Shown in pieces: positions 7,338-20,268 of a stretch of 64,000 nt of DNA. Each line of letters starts with the position of its first letter. Positions within the stretch are counted from its first letter, which is position 1. The stretch lies in NCBI RefSeq assembly GCF_905163445.1, contig NW_024396999.1, positions 35,203 through 99,202 of the forward strand, given 5' to 3'. Both the position numbers and the translations under genes were made by a program. Source of the DNA: Pararge aegeria (lineage: Eukaryota; Arthropoda; Insecta; Lepidoptera; Nymphalidae). The notes below the pieces were generated by a model, which was given only the letters and a program-made list of their open reading frames with translations, was not told where the DNA came from and did no database searches.

Positions 7338-7417
7338 GGGGGGAGGTAGGGGGGGGGTAGGTAGTGACGAAAAATAACGATACGGGACTCTTACGAGGTC
7401 TCGTAATCGGAATGAGT
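7334..7417 (+). pseudogene. 18S rRNA fragment B1 (pseudogene)
   Basis: It repeats the core of fragment A (GTGACGAAAAATAACGAT to CGTAATCGGAATGAGT) and then breaks off where A continues to ACACTTTAAAT. The run after 'gaggta' is 6-9 G depending on the unit. B1 keeps the usual CGTAATCGG, where A reads CGCAATCGG. Confidence 0.88.
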
Positions 7418-7607
7418 TTCTGCGACTACCATTGTCTGTCGCGGGTAACGGGGAATCAGGGTTCGATTCCGGTGAGGGAGCCTGAGAAACTGCTACCACA
7501 TCCAAGGAAGGCAGCAGGCGCGTAAATTACCCACTCCCTGCACGGGGGGGGAGGTACGGGTAGGTAGTGACGAAAAATAACGATACGGGACTCTTACGAG
7601 GGCCCGT
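7418..7607 (+). pseudogene. 18S rRNA fragment B2 (pseudogene)
   Basis: It starts at TTCTGCGACTACCAT, an 18S segment that in a real gene lies upstream of B1, and runs through GGTAACGGGGAATCAGGG, GAGCCTGAGAAAC, CCACATCCAAGGAAGGCAGC and AAATTACCCACTCCC back into the B1 core, ending at (g/t)CCCGTCATCG. B1 followed by B2 is therefore a tandem duplication joined in the wrong order. Departures from 18S include TTGTCTGTCGC in place of the usual TGGTTGCAAC and GAAACTGCT in place of GAAACGGCT. An equivalent block ends just before every unit start listed for the array. Confidence 0.92.
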
Positions 7608-10600
7608 CATCGAATAATCAATACACGAACTGCCCACACACTTGTAAATATAGACGCGCAAGATCGTTACACGAACCGCTTACCATTATAGTAAACTACT
7701 ATGCAAACACACATAACATATACGCAATAAGAGAACTTTAAATTGGAGATTTTACCCTACCACACCCGTCTGTCTCATTCTGAAAACTATTCAAAATAAT
7801 TGCTATTTTTCATTCTCATTCAAATATAAATAATAGTAAATAATATATAATTTTTGACTGAACTGAACCCAAGTGCCCGGCCTGTGGCCGGGCACCCCTC
7901 GTATTCATGTTCTAACCTAACCTAACCTAAATCTAGTTTTGACACCTTTAGACTTTAGATTCAAGATTTAATGTGAATATATGCATTAATAAAAACTCAT
8001 TACTATTTTAATACTAGTTATGCTGCTGTTGATGCACTGATGAAAGCCAGATAGCTAGATCAGTGTTTAGTTAGTCGTAGTTGCCGGTGGGCTGAGGTCT
8101 AAAGGAATCCAAACTAGTTTTAAAAGGTTTGGATAGGTTAGGTTAGGTTAGAACATGAATAAGACGGGTGCCCGGCCGCAGGCCGGTCACTTAGGTTCAG
8201 TTCCGTTTAAAAAAAAAAAAACAAAAAACAAAACGTACCAATACAAAGTACTCTTATTCATATTAGAAGATATTGTAAAATAACAATTAATTTAATTTTT
8301 TTTTTTTTTTTTCACTTACACATTAGGCCCGTCGCGCCGCGCCACTACTATATGGGGCGAAGGTGCGAAGTCGACGGCGACGACAAAGTACCGAGTCTAA
8401 GGAGACTGATGGCGGCGCCACACAGTGGCGTTATGTCTCTATAAAAGTGGTGGTCTTTTATTATGTTATTTATTAATGGTATTATTTTAATATCATATCA
8501 ATATTGTACCCCGCACAGGGGGGAGGTACGGGTAGGTAGTGACGAAAAATAACGATACGGGACTCTTACGAGGTCTCGCAATCGGAATGAGTACACTTTA
8601 AATATTTTAACGAGGTAAAATTTAAGGGCATTGAGGGTCTGGTGCCAGTGGTGGTTGATTAGATCCACACACTATACTTTTTATAATTATGTGGCGTTAT
8701 GTCTCTATAAAAGTGGTGGTCTTTTATTATGTTATTTATTAATGGTATTTTTTTAATATCATATCAATATTGTACCCCGCACGGGGGGAGGTAGGGGGGG
8801 GGTAGGTAGTGACGAAAAATAACGATACGGGACTCTTACGAGGTCTCGTAATCGGAATGAGTTTCTGCGACTACCATTGTCTGTCGCGGGTAACGGGGAA
8901 TCAGGGTTCGATTCCGGTGAGGGAGCCTGAGAAACTGCTACCACATCCAAGGAAGGTAGCAGGCGCGCAAATTACCCACTCCCTGCACGGGGGGGGAGGT
9001 ACGGGTAGGTAGTGACGAAAAATAACGATACGGGACTCTTACGAGGTCCCGTCATCGAATAATCAATACACGAACTGCCCACACACTTGTAAATATAGAC
9101 GCGCAAGATCGTTACACGAACCGCTTACCATTATAGTAAACTACTATGCAAACACACACAACATATACGCAATAAGAGAACTTTAAATTGGAGATTTTAC
9201 CCTACCACACCCGTCTGTCTCATTCTGAAAACTATTCAAAATAATTGCTATTTTTCATTCTCATTCAAATATAAATAATAGTAAATAATATATAATTTTT
9301 GACTGAACTGAACCCAAGTGCCCGGCCTGTGGCCGGGCACCCCTCGTATTCATGTTCTAACCTAACCTAACCTAAATCTAGTTTTGACACCTTTAGACTT
9401 TAGATTCAAGATTTAATGTGAATATATGCATTAATAAAAACTCATTACTATTTTAATACTAGTTATGCTGCTGTTGATGCACTGATGAAAGCCAGATAGC
9501 TAGATCAGTGTTTAGTTAGTCGTAGTTGCCGGTGGGCTGAGGTCTAAAGGAATCCAAACTAGTTTTAAAAGGTTTGGATAGGTTAGGTTAGGTTAGAACA
9601 TGAATAAGACGGGTGCCCGGCCGCAGGCCGGTCACTTAGGTTCAGTTCCGTTTAAAAAAAAAAAAACAAAAAACAAAACGTACCAATACAAAGTACTCTT
9701 ATTCATATTAGAAGATATTGTAAAATAACAATTAATTTAATTTTTTTTTTTTTTTTTCACTTACACATTAGGCCCGTCGCGCCGCGCCACTACTATATGG
9801 GGCGAAGGTGCGAAGTCGACGGCGACGACAAAGTACCGAGTCTAAGGAGACTGATGGCGGCGCCACACAGTGGCGTTATGTCTCTATAAAAGTGGTGGTC
9901 TTTTATTATGTTATTTATTAATGGTATTATTTTAATATCATATCAATATTGTACCCCGCACAGGGGGGAGGTACGGGTAGGTAGTGACGAAAAATAACGA
10001 TACGGGACTCTTACGAGGTCTCGCAATCGGAATGAGTACACTTTAAATATTTTAACGAGGTAAAATTTAAGGGCATTGAGGGTCTGGTGCCAGTGGTGGT
10101 TGATTAGATCCACACACTATACTTTTTATAATTATGTGGCGTTATGTCTCTATAAAAGTGGTGGTCTTTTATTATGTTATTTATTAATGGTATTTTTTTT
10201 ATATCATATCAATATTGTACCCCGCACGGGGGGAGGTAGGGGGGTAGGTAGTGACGAAAAATAACGATACGGGACTCTTACGAGGTCTCGTAATCGGAAT
10301 GAGTTTCTGCGACTACCATTGTCTGTCGCGGGTAACGGGGAATCAGGGTTCGATTCCGGTGAGGGAGCCTGAGAAACTGCTACCACATCCAAGGAAGGCA
10401 GCAGGCGCGCAAATTACCCACTCCCTGCACGGGGGGGAGGTACGGGTAGGTAGTGACGAAAAATAACGATACGGGACTCTTACGAGGTCCCGTCATCGAA
10501 TAATCAATACACGAACTGCCCACACACTTGTAAATATAGACGCGCAAGATCGTTACACGAACCGCTTACCATTATAGTAAACTACTATGCAAACACACAT

Positions 10601-13382
10601 AACATATACGCAATAAGAGAACTTTAAATTGGAGATTTTACCCTACCACACCCGTCTGTCTCATTCTGAAAACTATTCAAAATAATTGCTATTTTTCATT
10701 CTCATTCAAATATAAATAATAGTAAATAATATATAATTTTTGACTGAACTGAACCCAAGTGCCCGGCCTGTGGCCGGGCACCCCTCGTATTCATGTTCTA
10801 ACCTAACCTAACCTAAATCTAGTTTTGACACCTTTAGACTTTAGATTCAAGATTTAATGTGAATATATGCATTAATAAAAACTCATTACTATTTTAATAC
10901 TAGTTATGCTGCTGTTGATGCACTGATGAAAGCCAGATAGCTAGATCAGTGTTTAGTTAGTCGTAGTTGCCGGTGGGCTGAGGTCTAAAGGAATCCAAAC
11001 TAGTTTTAAAAGGTTTGGATAGGTTAGGTTAGGTTAGAACATGAATAAGACGGGTGCCCGGCCGCAGGCCGGTCACTTAGGTTCAGTTCCGTTTAAAAAA
11101 AAAAAAACAAAAAACAAAACGTACCAATACAAAGTACTCTTATTCATATTAGAAGATATTGTAAAATAACAATTAATTTAATTTTTTTTTTTTTTTTTCA
11201 CTTACACATTAGGCCCGTCGCGCCGCGCCACTACTATATGGGGCGAAGGTGCGAAGTCGACGGCGACGACAAAGTACCGAGTCTAAGGAGACTGATGGCG
11301 GCGCCACACAGTGGCGTTATGTCTCTATAAAAGTGGTGGTCTTTTATTATGTTATTTATTAATGGTATTATTTTAATATCATATCAATATTGTACCCCGC
11401 ACAGGGGGGAGGTACGGGTAGGTAGTGACGAAAAATAACGATACGGGACTCTTACGAGGTCTCGCAATCGGAATGAGTACACTTTAAATATTTTAACGAG
11501 GTAAAATTTAAGGGCATTGAGGGTCTGGTGCCAGTGGTGGTTGATTAGATCCACACACTATACTTTTTATAATTATGTGGCGTTATGTCTCTATAAAAGT
11601 GGTGGTCTTTTATTATGTTATTTATTAATGGTATTTTTTTAATATCATATCAATATTGTACCCCGCACGGGGGGAGGTAGGGGGGGGTAGGTAGTGACGA
11701 AAAATAACGATACGGGACTCTTACGAGGTCTCGTAATCGGAATGAGTTTCTGCGACTACCATTGTCTGTCGCGGGTAACGGGGAATCAGGGTTCGATTCC
11801 GGTGAGGGAGCCTGAGAAACTGCTACCACATCCAAGGAAGGCAGCAGGCGCGCAAATTACCCACTCCCTGCACGGGGGGGGAGGTACGGGTAGGTAGTGA
11901 CGAAAAATAACGATACGGGACTCTTACGAGGTCCCGTCATCGAATAATCAATACACGAACTGCCCACACACTTGTAAATATAGACGCGCAAGATCGTTAC
12001 ACGAACCGCTTACCATTATAGTAAACTACTATGCAAACACACATAACATATACGCAATAAGAGAACTTTAAATTGGAGATTTTACCCTACCACACCCGTC
12101 TGTCTCATTCTGAAAACTATTCAAAATAATTGCTATTTTTCATTCTCATTCAAATATAAATAATAGTAAATAATATATAATTTTTGACTGAACTGAACCC
12201 AAGTGCCCGGCCTGTGGCCGGGCACCCCTCGTATTCATGTTCTAACCTAACCTAACCTAAATCTAGTTTTGACACCTTTAGACTTTAGATTCAAGATTTA
12301 ATGTGAATATATGCATTAATAAAAACTCATTACTATTTTAATACTAGTTATGCTGCTGTTGATGCACTGATGAAAGCCAGATAGCTAGATCAGTGTTTAG
12401 TTAGTCGTAGTTGCCGGTGGGCTGAGGTCTAAAGGAATCCAAACTAGTTTTAAAAGGTTTGGATAGGTTAGGTTAGGTTAGAACATGAATAAGACGGGTG
12501 CCCGGCCGCAGGCCGGTCACTTAGGTTCAGTTCCGTTTAAAAAAAAAAAAACAAAAAACAAAACGTACCAATACAAAGTACTCTTATTCATATTAGAAGA
12601 TATTGTAAAATAACAATTAATTTAATTTTTTTTTTTTTTTTTCACTTACACATTAGGCCCGTCGCGCCGCGCCACTACTATATGGGGCGAAGGTGCGAAG
12701 TCGACGGCGACGACAAAGTACCGAGTCTAAGGAGACTGATGGCGGCGCCACACAGTGGCGTTATGTCTCTATAAAAGTGGTGGTCTTTTATTATGTTATT
12801 TATTAATGGTATTATTTTAATATCATATCAATATTGTACCCCGCACAGGGGGGAGGTACGGGTAGGTAGTGACGAAAAATAACGATACGGGACTCTTACG
12901 AGGTCTCGCAATCGGAATGAGTACACTTTAAATATTTTAACGAGGTAAAATTTAAGGGCATTGAGGGTCTGGTGCCAGTGGTGGTTGATTAGATCCACAC
13001 ACTATACTTTTTATAATTATGTGGCGTTATGTCTCTATAAAAGTGGTGGTCTTTTATTATGTTATTTATTAATGGTATTTTTTTTATATCATATCAATAT
13101 TGTACCCCGCACGGGGGGAGGTAGGGGGGGGGTAGGTAGTGACGAAAAATAACGATACGGGACTCTTACGAGGTCTCGTAATCGGAATGAGTTTCTGCGA
13201 CTACCATTGTCTGTCGCGGGTAACGGGGAATCAGGGTTCGATTCCGGTGAGGGAGCCTGAGAAACTGCTACCACATCCAAGGAAGGCAGCAGGCGCGCAA
13301 ATTACCCACTCCCTGCACGGGGGGGGAGGTACGGGTAGGTAGTGACGAAAAATAACGATACGGGACTCTTACGAGGTCCCGT

Positions 13383-14767
13383 CATCGAATAATCAATACA
13401 CGAACTGCCCACACACTTGTAAATATAGACGCGCAAGATCGTTACACGAACCGCTTACCATTATAGTAAACTACTATGCAAACACACATAACATATACGC
13501 AATAAGAGAACTTTAAATTGGAGATTTTACCCTACCACACCCGTCTGTCTCATTCTGAAAACTATTCAAAATAATTGCTATTTTTCATTCTCATTCAAAT
13601 ATAAATAATAGTAAATAATATATAATTTTTGACTGAACTGAACCCAAGTGCCCGGCCTGTGGCCGGGCACCCCTCGTATTCATGTTCTAACCTAACCTAA
13701 CCTAAATCTAGTTTTGACACCTTTAGACTTTAGATTCAAGATTTAATGTGAATATATGCATTAATAAAAACTCATTACTATTTTAATACTAGTTATGCTG
13801 CTGTTGATGCACTGATGAAAGCCAGATAGCTAGATCAGTGTTTAGTTAGTCGTAGTTGCCGGTGGGCTGAGGTCTAAAGGAATCCAAACTAGTTTTAAAA
13901 GGTTTGGATAGGTTAGGTTAGGTTAGAACATGAATAAGACGGGTGCCCGGCCGTACCAATACAAAGTACTCTTATTCATATTAGAAGATATTGTAAAATA
14001 ACAATTAATTTAATTTTTTTTTTTTTTTTTCACTTACACATTAGGCCCGTCGCGCCGCGCCACTACTATATGGGGCGAAGGTGCGAAGTCGACGGCGACG
14101 ACAAAGTACCGAGTCTAAGGAGACTGATGGCGGCGCCACACAGTGGCGTTATGTCTCTATAAAAGTGGTGGTCTTTTATTATGTTATTTATTAATGGTAT
14201 TATTTTAATATCATATCAATATTGTACCCCGCACAGGGGGGAGGTACGGGTAGGTAGTGACGAAAAATAACGATACGGGACTCTTACGAGGTCTCGCAAT
14301 CGGAATGAGTACACTTTAAATATTTAAACGAGGTAAAATTTAAGGGCATTGAGGGTCTGGTGCCAGTGGTGGTTGATTAGATCCACACACTATACTTTTT
14401 ATAATTATGTGGCGTTATGTCTCTATAAAAGTGGTGGTCTTTTATTATGTTATTTATTAATGGTATTTTTTTAATATCATATCAATATTGTACCCCGCAC
14501 GGGGGGAGGTAGGGGGGTAGGTAGTGACGAAAAATAACGATACGGGACTCTTACGAGGTCTCGTAATCGGAATGAGTTTCTGCGACTACCATTGTCTGTC
14601 GCGGGTAACGGGGAATCAGGGTTCGATTCCGGTGAGGGAGCCTGAGAAACTGCTACCACATCCAAGGAAGGCAGCAGGCGCGCCAATTACCCACTCCCTG
14701 CACGGGGGGGGAGGTACGGGTAGGTAGTGACGAAAAATAACGATACGGGACTCTTACGAGGTCCCGT
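13383..14767 (+). repeat. Unit 7 (1,385 bp) with 55-bp deletion
   Basis: At 13953 the right inverted repeat breaks after GTGCCCGGCCG and joins GTACCAATAC directly. The rest of the right hairpin, the outer end of the fold-back element and the whole A-rich tract are lost. Two bases (CG) are shared at the breakpoints. It also has 'tatttaaacg' for 'tattttaacg' near 14330. Confidence 0.93.
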
Positions 14768-17652
14768 CATCGAATAATCAATACACGAACTGCCCACACA
14801 CTTGTAAATATAGACGCGCAAGATCGTTACACGAACCGCTTACCATTATAGTAAACTACTATGCAAACACACATAACATATACGCAATAAGAGAACTTTA
14901 AATTGGAGATTTTACCCTACCACACCCGTCTGTCTCATTCTGAAAACTATTCAAAATAATTGCTATTTTTCATTCTCATTCAAATATAAATAATAGTAAA
15001 TAATATATAATTTTTGACTGAACTGAACCCAAGTGCCCGGCCTGTGGCCGGGCACCCCTCGTATTCATGTTCTAACCTAACCTAACCTAAATCTAGTTTT
15101 GACACCTTTAGACTTTAGATTCAAGATTTAATGTGAATATATGCATTAATAAAAACTCATTACTATTTTAATACTAGTTATGCTGCTGTTGATGCACTGA
15201 TGAAAGCCAGATAGCTAGATCAGTGTTTAGTTAGTCGTAGTTGCCGGTGGGCTGAGGTCTAAAGGAATCCAAACTAGTTTTAAAAGGTTTGGATAGGTTA
15301 GGTTAGGTTAGAACATGAATAAGACGGGTGCCCGGCCGCAGGCCGGTCACTTAGGTTCAGTTCCGTTTAAAAAAAAAAAAACAAAAAACAAAACGTACCA
15401 ATACAAAGTACTCTTATTCATATTAGAAGATATTGTAAAATAACAATTAATTTAATTTTTTTTTTTTTTTTTCACTTACACATTAGGCCCGTCGCGCCGC
15501 GCCACTACTATATGGGGCGAAGGTGCGAAGTCGACGGCGACGACAAAGTACCGAGTCTAAGGAGACTGATGGCGGCGCCACACAGTGGCGTTATGTCTCT
15601 ATAAAAGTGGTGGTCTTTTATTATGTTATTTATTAATGGTATTATTTTAATATCATATCAATATTGTACCCCGCACAGGGGGGAGGTACGGGTAGGTAGT
15701 GACGAAAAATAACGATACGGGACTCTTACGAGGTCTCGCAATCGGAATGAGTACACTTTAAATATTTTAACGAGGTAAAATTTAAGGGCATTGAGGGTCT
15801 GGTGCCAGTGGTGGTTGATTAGATCCACACACTATACTTTTTATAATTATGTGGCGTTATGTCTCTATAAAAGTGGTGGTCTTTTATTATGTTATTTATT
15901 AATGGTATTTTTTTTATATCATATCAATATTGTACCCCGCACGGGGGGAGGTAGGGGGGTAGGTAGTGACGAAAAATAACGATACGGGACTCTTACGAGG
16001 TCTCGTAATCGGAATGAGTTTCTGCGACTACCATTGTCTGTCGCGGGTAACGGGGAATCAGGGTTCGATTCCGGTGAGGGAGCCTGAGAAACTGCTACCA
16101 CATCCAAGGAAGGCAGCAGGCGCGCAAATTACCCACTCCCTGCACGGGGGGGGAGGTACGGGTAGGTAGTGACGAAAAATAACGATACGGGACTCTTACG
16201 AGGTCCCGTCATCGAATAATCAATACACGAACTGCCCACACACTTGTAAATATAGACGCGCAAGATCGTTACACGAACCGCTTACCATTATAGTAAACTA
16301 CTATGCAAACACACATAACATATACGCAATAAGAGAACTTTAAATTGGAGATTTTACCCTACCACACCCGTCTGTCTCATTCTGAAAACTATTCAAAATA
16401 ATTGCTATTTTTCATTCTCATTCAAATATAAATAATAGTAAATAATATATAATTTTTGACTGAACTGAACCCAAGTGCCCGGCCTGTGGCCGGGCACCCC
16501 TCGTATTCATGTTCTAACCTAACCTAACCTAAATCTAGTTTTGACACCTTTAGACTTTAGATTCAAGATTTAATGTGAATATATGCATTAATAAAAACTC
16601 ATTACTATTTTAATACTAGTTATGCTGCTGTTGATGCACTGATGAAAGCCAGATAGCTAGATCAGTGTTTAGTTAGTCGTAGTTGCCGGTGGGCTGAGGT
16701 CTAAAGGAATCCAAACTAGTTTTAAAAGGTTTGGATAGGTTAGGTTAGGTTAGAACATGAATAAGACGGGTGCCCGGCCGCAGGCCGGTCACTTAGGTTC
16801 AGTTCCGTTTAAAAAAAAAAAAACAAAAAACAAAACGTACCAATACAAAGTACTCTTATTCATATTAGAAGATATTGTAAAATAACAATTAATTTAATTT
16901 TTTTTTTTTTTTTTCACTTACACATTAGGCCCGTCGCGCCGCGCCACTACTATATGGGGCGAAGGTGCGAAGTCGACGGCGACGACAAAGTACCGAGTCT
17001 AAGGAGACTGATGGCGGCGCCACACAGTGGCGTTATGTCTCTATAAAAGTGGTGGTCTTTTATTATGTTATTTATTAATGGTATTATTTTAATATCATAT
17101 CAATATTGTACCCCGCACAGGGGGGAGGTACGGGTAGGTAGTGACGAAAAATAACGATACGGGACTCTTACGAGGTCTCGCAATCGGAATGAGTACACTT
17201 TAAATATTTTAACGAGGTAAAATTTAAGGGCATTGAGGGTCTGGTGCCAGTGGTGGTTGATTAGATCCACACACTATACTTTTTATAATTATGTGGCGTT
17301 ATGTCTCTATAAAAGTGGTGGTCTTTTATTATGTTATTTATTAATGGTATTTTTTTAATATCATATCAATATTGTACCCCGCACGGGGGGAGGTAGGGGG
17401 GGTAGGTAGTGACGAAAAATAACGATACGGGACTCTTACGAGGTCTCGTAATCGGAATGAGTTTCTGCGACTACCATTGTCTGTCGCGGGTAACGGGGAA
17501 TCAGGGTTCGATTCCGGTGAGGGAGCCTGAGAAACTGCTACCACATCCAAGGAAGGCAGCAGGCGCGTAAATTACCCACTCCCTGCACGGGGGGGGAGGT
17601 ACGGGTAGGTAGTGACGAAAAATAACGATACGGGACTCTTACGAGGGCCGGT
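14768..17652 (+). repeat. Units 8-9, full length
   Basis: Two complete units of 1,442 and 1,443 bp. Unit 9 ends in GGCCGG instead of GGCCCG or GTCCCG (17646-17651), a variant found again only at the end of unit 11 (20262-20267). Confidence 0.94.
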
Positions 17653-18826
17653 CATCGAATAATCAATACACGAACTGCCCACACACTTGTAAATATAGAC
17701 GCGCAAGATCGTTACACGAACCGCTTACCATTATAGTAAACTACTATGCAAACACACATAACATATACGCAATAAGAGAACTTTAAATTGGAGATTTTAC
17801 CCTACCACACCCGTCTGTCTCATTCTGAAAACTATTCAAAATAATTGCTATTTTTCATTCTCATTCAAATATAAATAATAGTAAATAATATATAATTTTT
17901 GACTGAACTGAACCCAAGTGCCCGGCCTGTGGCCGGGCACCCCTCGTATTCATGTTCTAACCTAACCTAACCTAAATCTAGTTTTGACACCTTTAGACTT
18001 TAGATTCAAGATTTAATGTGAATATATGCATTAATAAAAACTCATTACTATTTTAATACTAGTTATGCTGCTGTTGATGCACTGATGAAAGCCAGATAGC
18101 TAGATCAGTGTTTAGTTAGTCGTAGTTGCCGGTGGGCTGAGGTCTAAAGGAATCCAAACTAGTTTTAAAAGGTTTGGATAGGTTAGGTTAGGTTAGAACA
18201 TGAATAAGACGGGTGCCCGGCCGCAGGCCGGTCACTTAGGTTCAGTTCCGTTTAAAAAAAAAAAAACAAAAAACAAAACGTACCAATACAAAGTACTCTT
18301 ATTCATATTAGAAGATATTGTAAAATAACAATTAATTTAATTTTTTTTTTTTTTTTTCACTTACACATTAGGCCCGTCGCGCCGCGCCACTACTATATGG
18401 GGCGAAGGTGCGAAGTCGACGGCGACGACAAAGTACCGAGTCTAAGGAGACTGATGGCGGCGCCACACAGTGGCGTTATGTCTCTATAAAAGTGGTGGTC
18501 TTTTATTATGTTATTTATTAATGGTATTATTTTAATATCATATCAATATTGTACCCCGCACAGGGGGGAGGTACGGGTAGGTAGTGACGAAAAATAACGA
18601 TACGGGACTCTTACGAGGTCTCGTAATCGGAATGAGTTTCTGCGACTACCATTGTCTGTCGCGGGTAACGGGGAATCAGGGTTCGATTCCGGTGAGGGAG
18701 CCTGAGAAACTGCTACCACATCCAAGGAAGGCAGCAGGCGCGCAACTTACCCGCTCCCTGCACGGGGGGGAGGTACGGGTAGGTAGTGACGAAAAATAAC
18801 GATACGGGACTCTTACGAGGTCCCGT
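17653..18826 (+). repeat. Unit 10, short (1,174 bp)
   Basis: About 268 bp are missing, equal to one internal duplication period. The TATA copy 1 segment and the start of fragment A pass directly into B1-type sequence (CGTAATCGG then TTTCTGCG), so the exchange fell inside the shared 18S core. Private changes near 18744 read CAACTTACCCGCTCC. Confidence 0.93.
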
Positions 18827-20268
18827 CATCGAATAATCAATACACGAACTGCCCACACACTTGTAAATATAGACGCGCAAGATCGTTACACGAACCGCTT
18901 ACCATTATAGTAAACTACTATGCAAACACACATAACATATACGCAATAAGAGAACTTTAAATTGGAGATTTTACCCTACCACACCCGTCTGTCTCATTCT
19001 GAAAACTATTCAAAATAATTGCTATTTTTCATTCTCATTCAAATATAAATAATAGTAAATAATATATAATTTTTGACTGAACTGAACCCAAGTGCCCGGC
19101 CTGTGGCCGGGCACCCCTCGTATTCATGTTCTAACCTAACCTAACCTAAATCTAGTTTTGACACCTTTAGACTTTAGATTCAAGATTTAATGTGAATATA
19201 TGCATTAATAAAAACTCATTACTATTTTAATACTAGTTATGCTGCTGTTGATGCACTGATGAAAGCCAGATAGCTAGATCAGTGTTTAGTTAGTCGTAGT
19301 TGCCGGTGGGCTGAGGTCTAAAGGAATCCAAACTAGTTTTAAAAGGTTTGGATAGGTTAGGTTAGGTTAGAACATGAATAAGACGGGTGCCCGGCCGCAG
19401 GCCGGTCACTTAGGTTCAGTTCCGTTTAAAAAAAAAAAAACAAAAAACAAAACGTACCAATACAAAGTACTCTTATTCATATTAGAAGATATTGTAAAAT
19501 AACAATTAATTTAATTTTTTTTTTTTTTTTCACTTACACATTAGGCCCGTCGCGCCGCGCCACTACTATATGGGGCGAAGGTGCGAAGTCGACGGCGACG
19601 ACAAAGTACCGAGTCTAAGGAGACTGATGGCGGCGCCACACAGTGGCGTTATGTCTCTATAAAAGTGGTGGTCTTTTATTATGTTATTTATTAATGGTAT
19701 TATTTTAATATCATATCAATATTGTACCCCGCACAGGGGGGAGGTACGGGTAGGTAGTGACGAAAAATAACGATACGGGACTCTTACGAGGTCTCGCAAT
19801 CGGAATGAGTACACTTTAAATATTTTAACGAGGTAAAATTTAAGGGCATTGAGGGTCTGGTGCCAGTGGTGGTTGATTAGATCCACACACTATACTTTTT
19901 ATAATTATGTGGCGTTATGTCTCTATAAAAGTGGTGGTCTTTTATTATGTTATTTATTAATGGTATTTTTTTAATATCATATCAATATTGTACCCCGCAC
20001 GGGGGGAGGTAGGGGGGGTAGGTAGTGACGAAAAATAACGATACGGGACTCTTACGAGGTCTCGTAATCGGAATGAGTTTCTGCGACTACCATTGTCTGT
20101 CGCGGGTAACGGGGAATCAGGGTTCGATTCCGGTGAGGGAGCCTGAGAAACTGCTACCACATCCAAGGAAGGCAGCAGGCGCGTAAATTACCCACTCCCT
20201 GCACGGGGGGGGAGGTACGGGTAGGTAGTGACGAAAAATAACGATACGGGACTCTTACGAGGGCCGGT
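18827..20268 (+). repeat. Unit 11, full length (1,442 bp)
   Basis: A complete unit between two short ones. It ends in the rare GGCCGG variant and has GCGTAAATT in B2, both shared with unit 9. Units 9 end/10 and 11 end/12 thus form a duplicated block with a 2,616-bp period. Confidence 0.92.

Larger units (their letters stand above)
6162..13382 (+). repeat. Units 2-6, five full-length units (1,441-1,446 bp)
   Basis: Five consecutive complete units carry all modules. Unit 2 has two private changes: 'atacgaagtac' instead of 'atacaaagtac' near 6796-6806 (the retrotransposon's target site), and 'tataactta' instead of 'tcactta' after the T-run near 6866. The B1 poly-G run is 9 in two of these units and 6 in another. 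The sections that follow use unit 2 as the reference for module positions. Confidence 0.95.

Noticed and set aside
7430..7500. tRNA-like T-arm (GGTTCGATTCC)
   Set aside because: It is part of the 18S sequence; there is no acceptor stem, anticodon arm or A-box.
7068..7607. Functional 18S rRNA gene
   Set aside because: Only a short internal region is present, in scrambled order, with the 530 loop destroyed and no 5' or 3' domains, 5.8S or 28S.
10076..10264. 62-63-codon frame with hydrophobic stretches (also at 12961, 15791 and 47557)
   Set aside because: It runs through AT-rich TATA segment copy 2, depends on one T-to-A difference, and is absent from most units.
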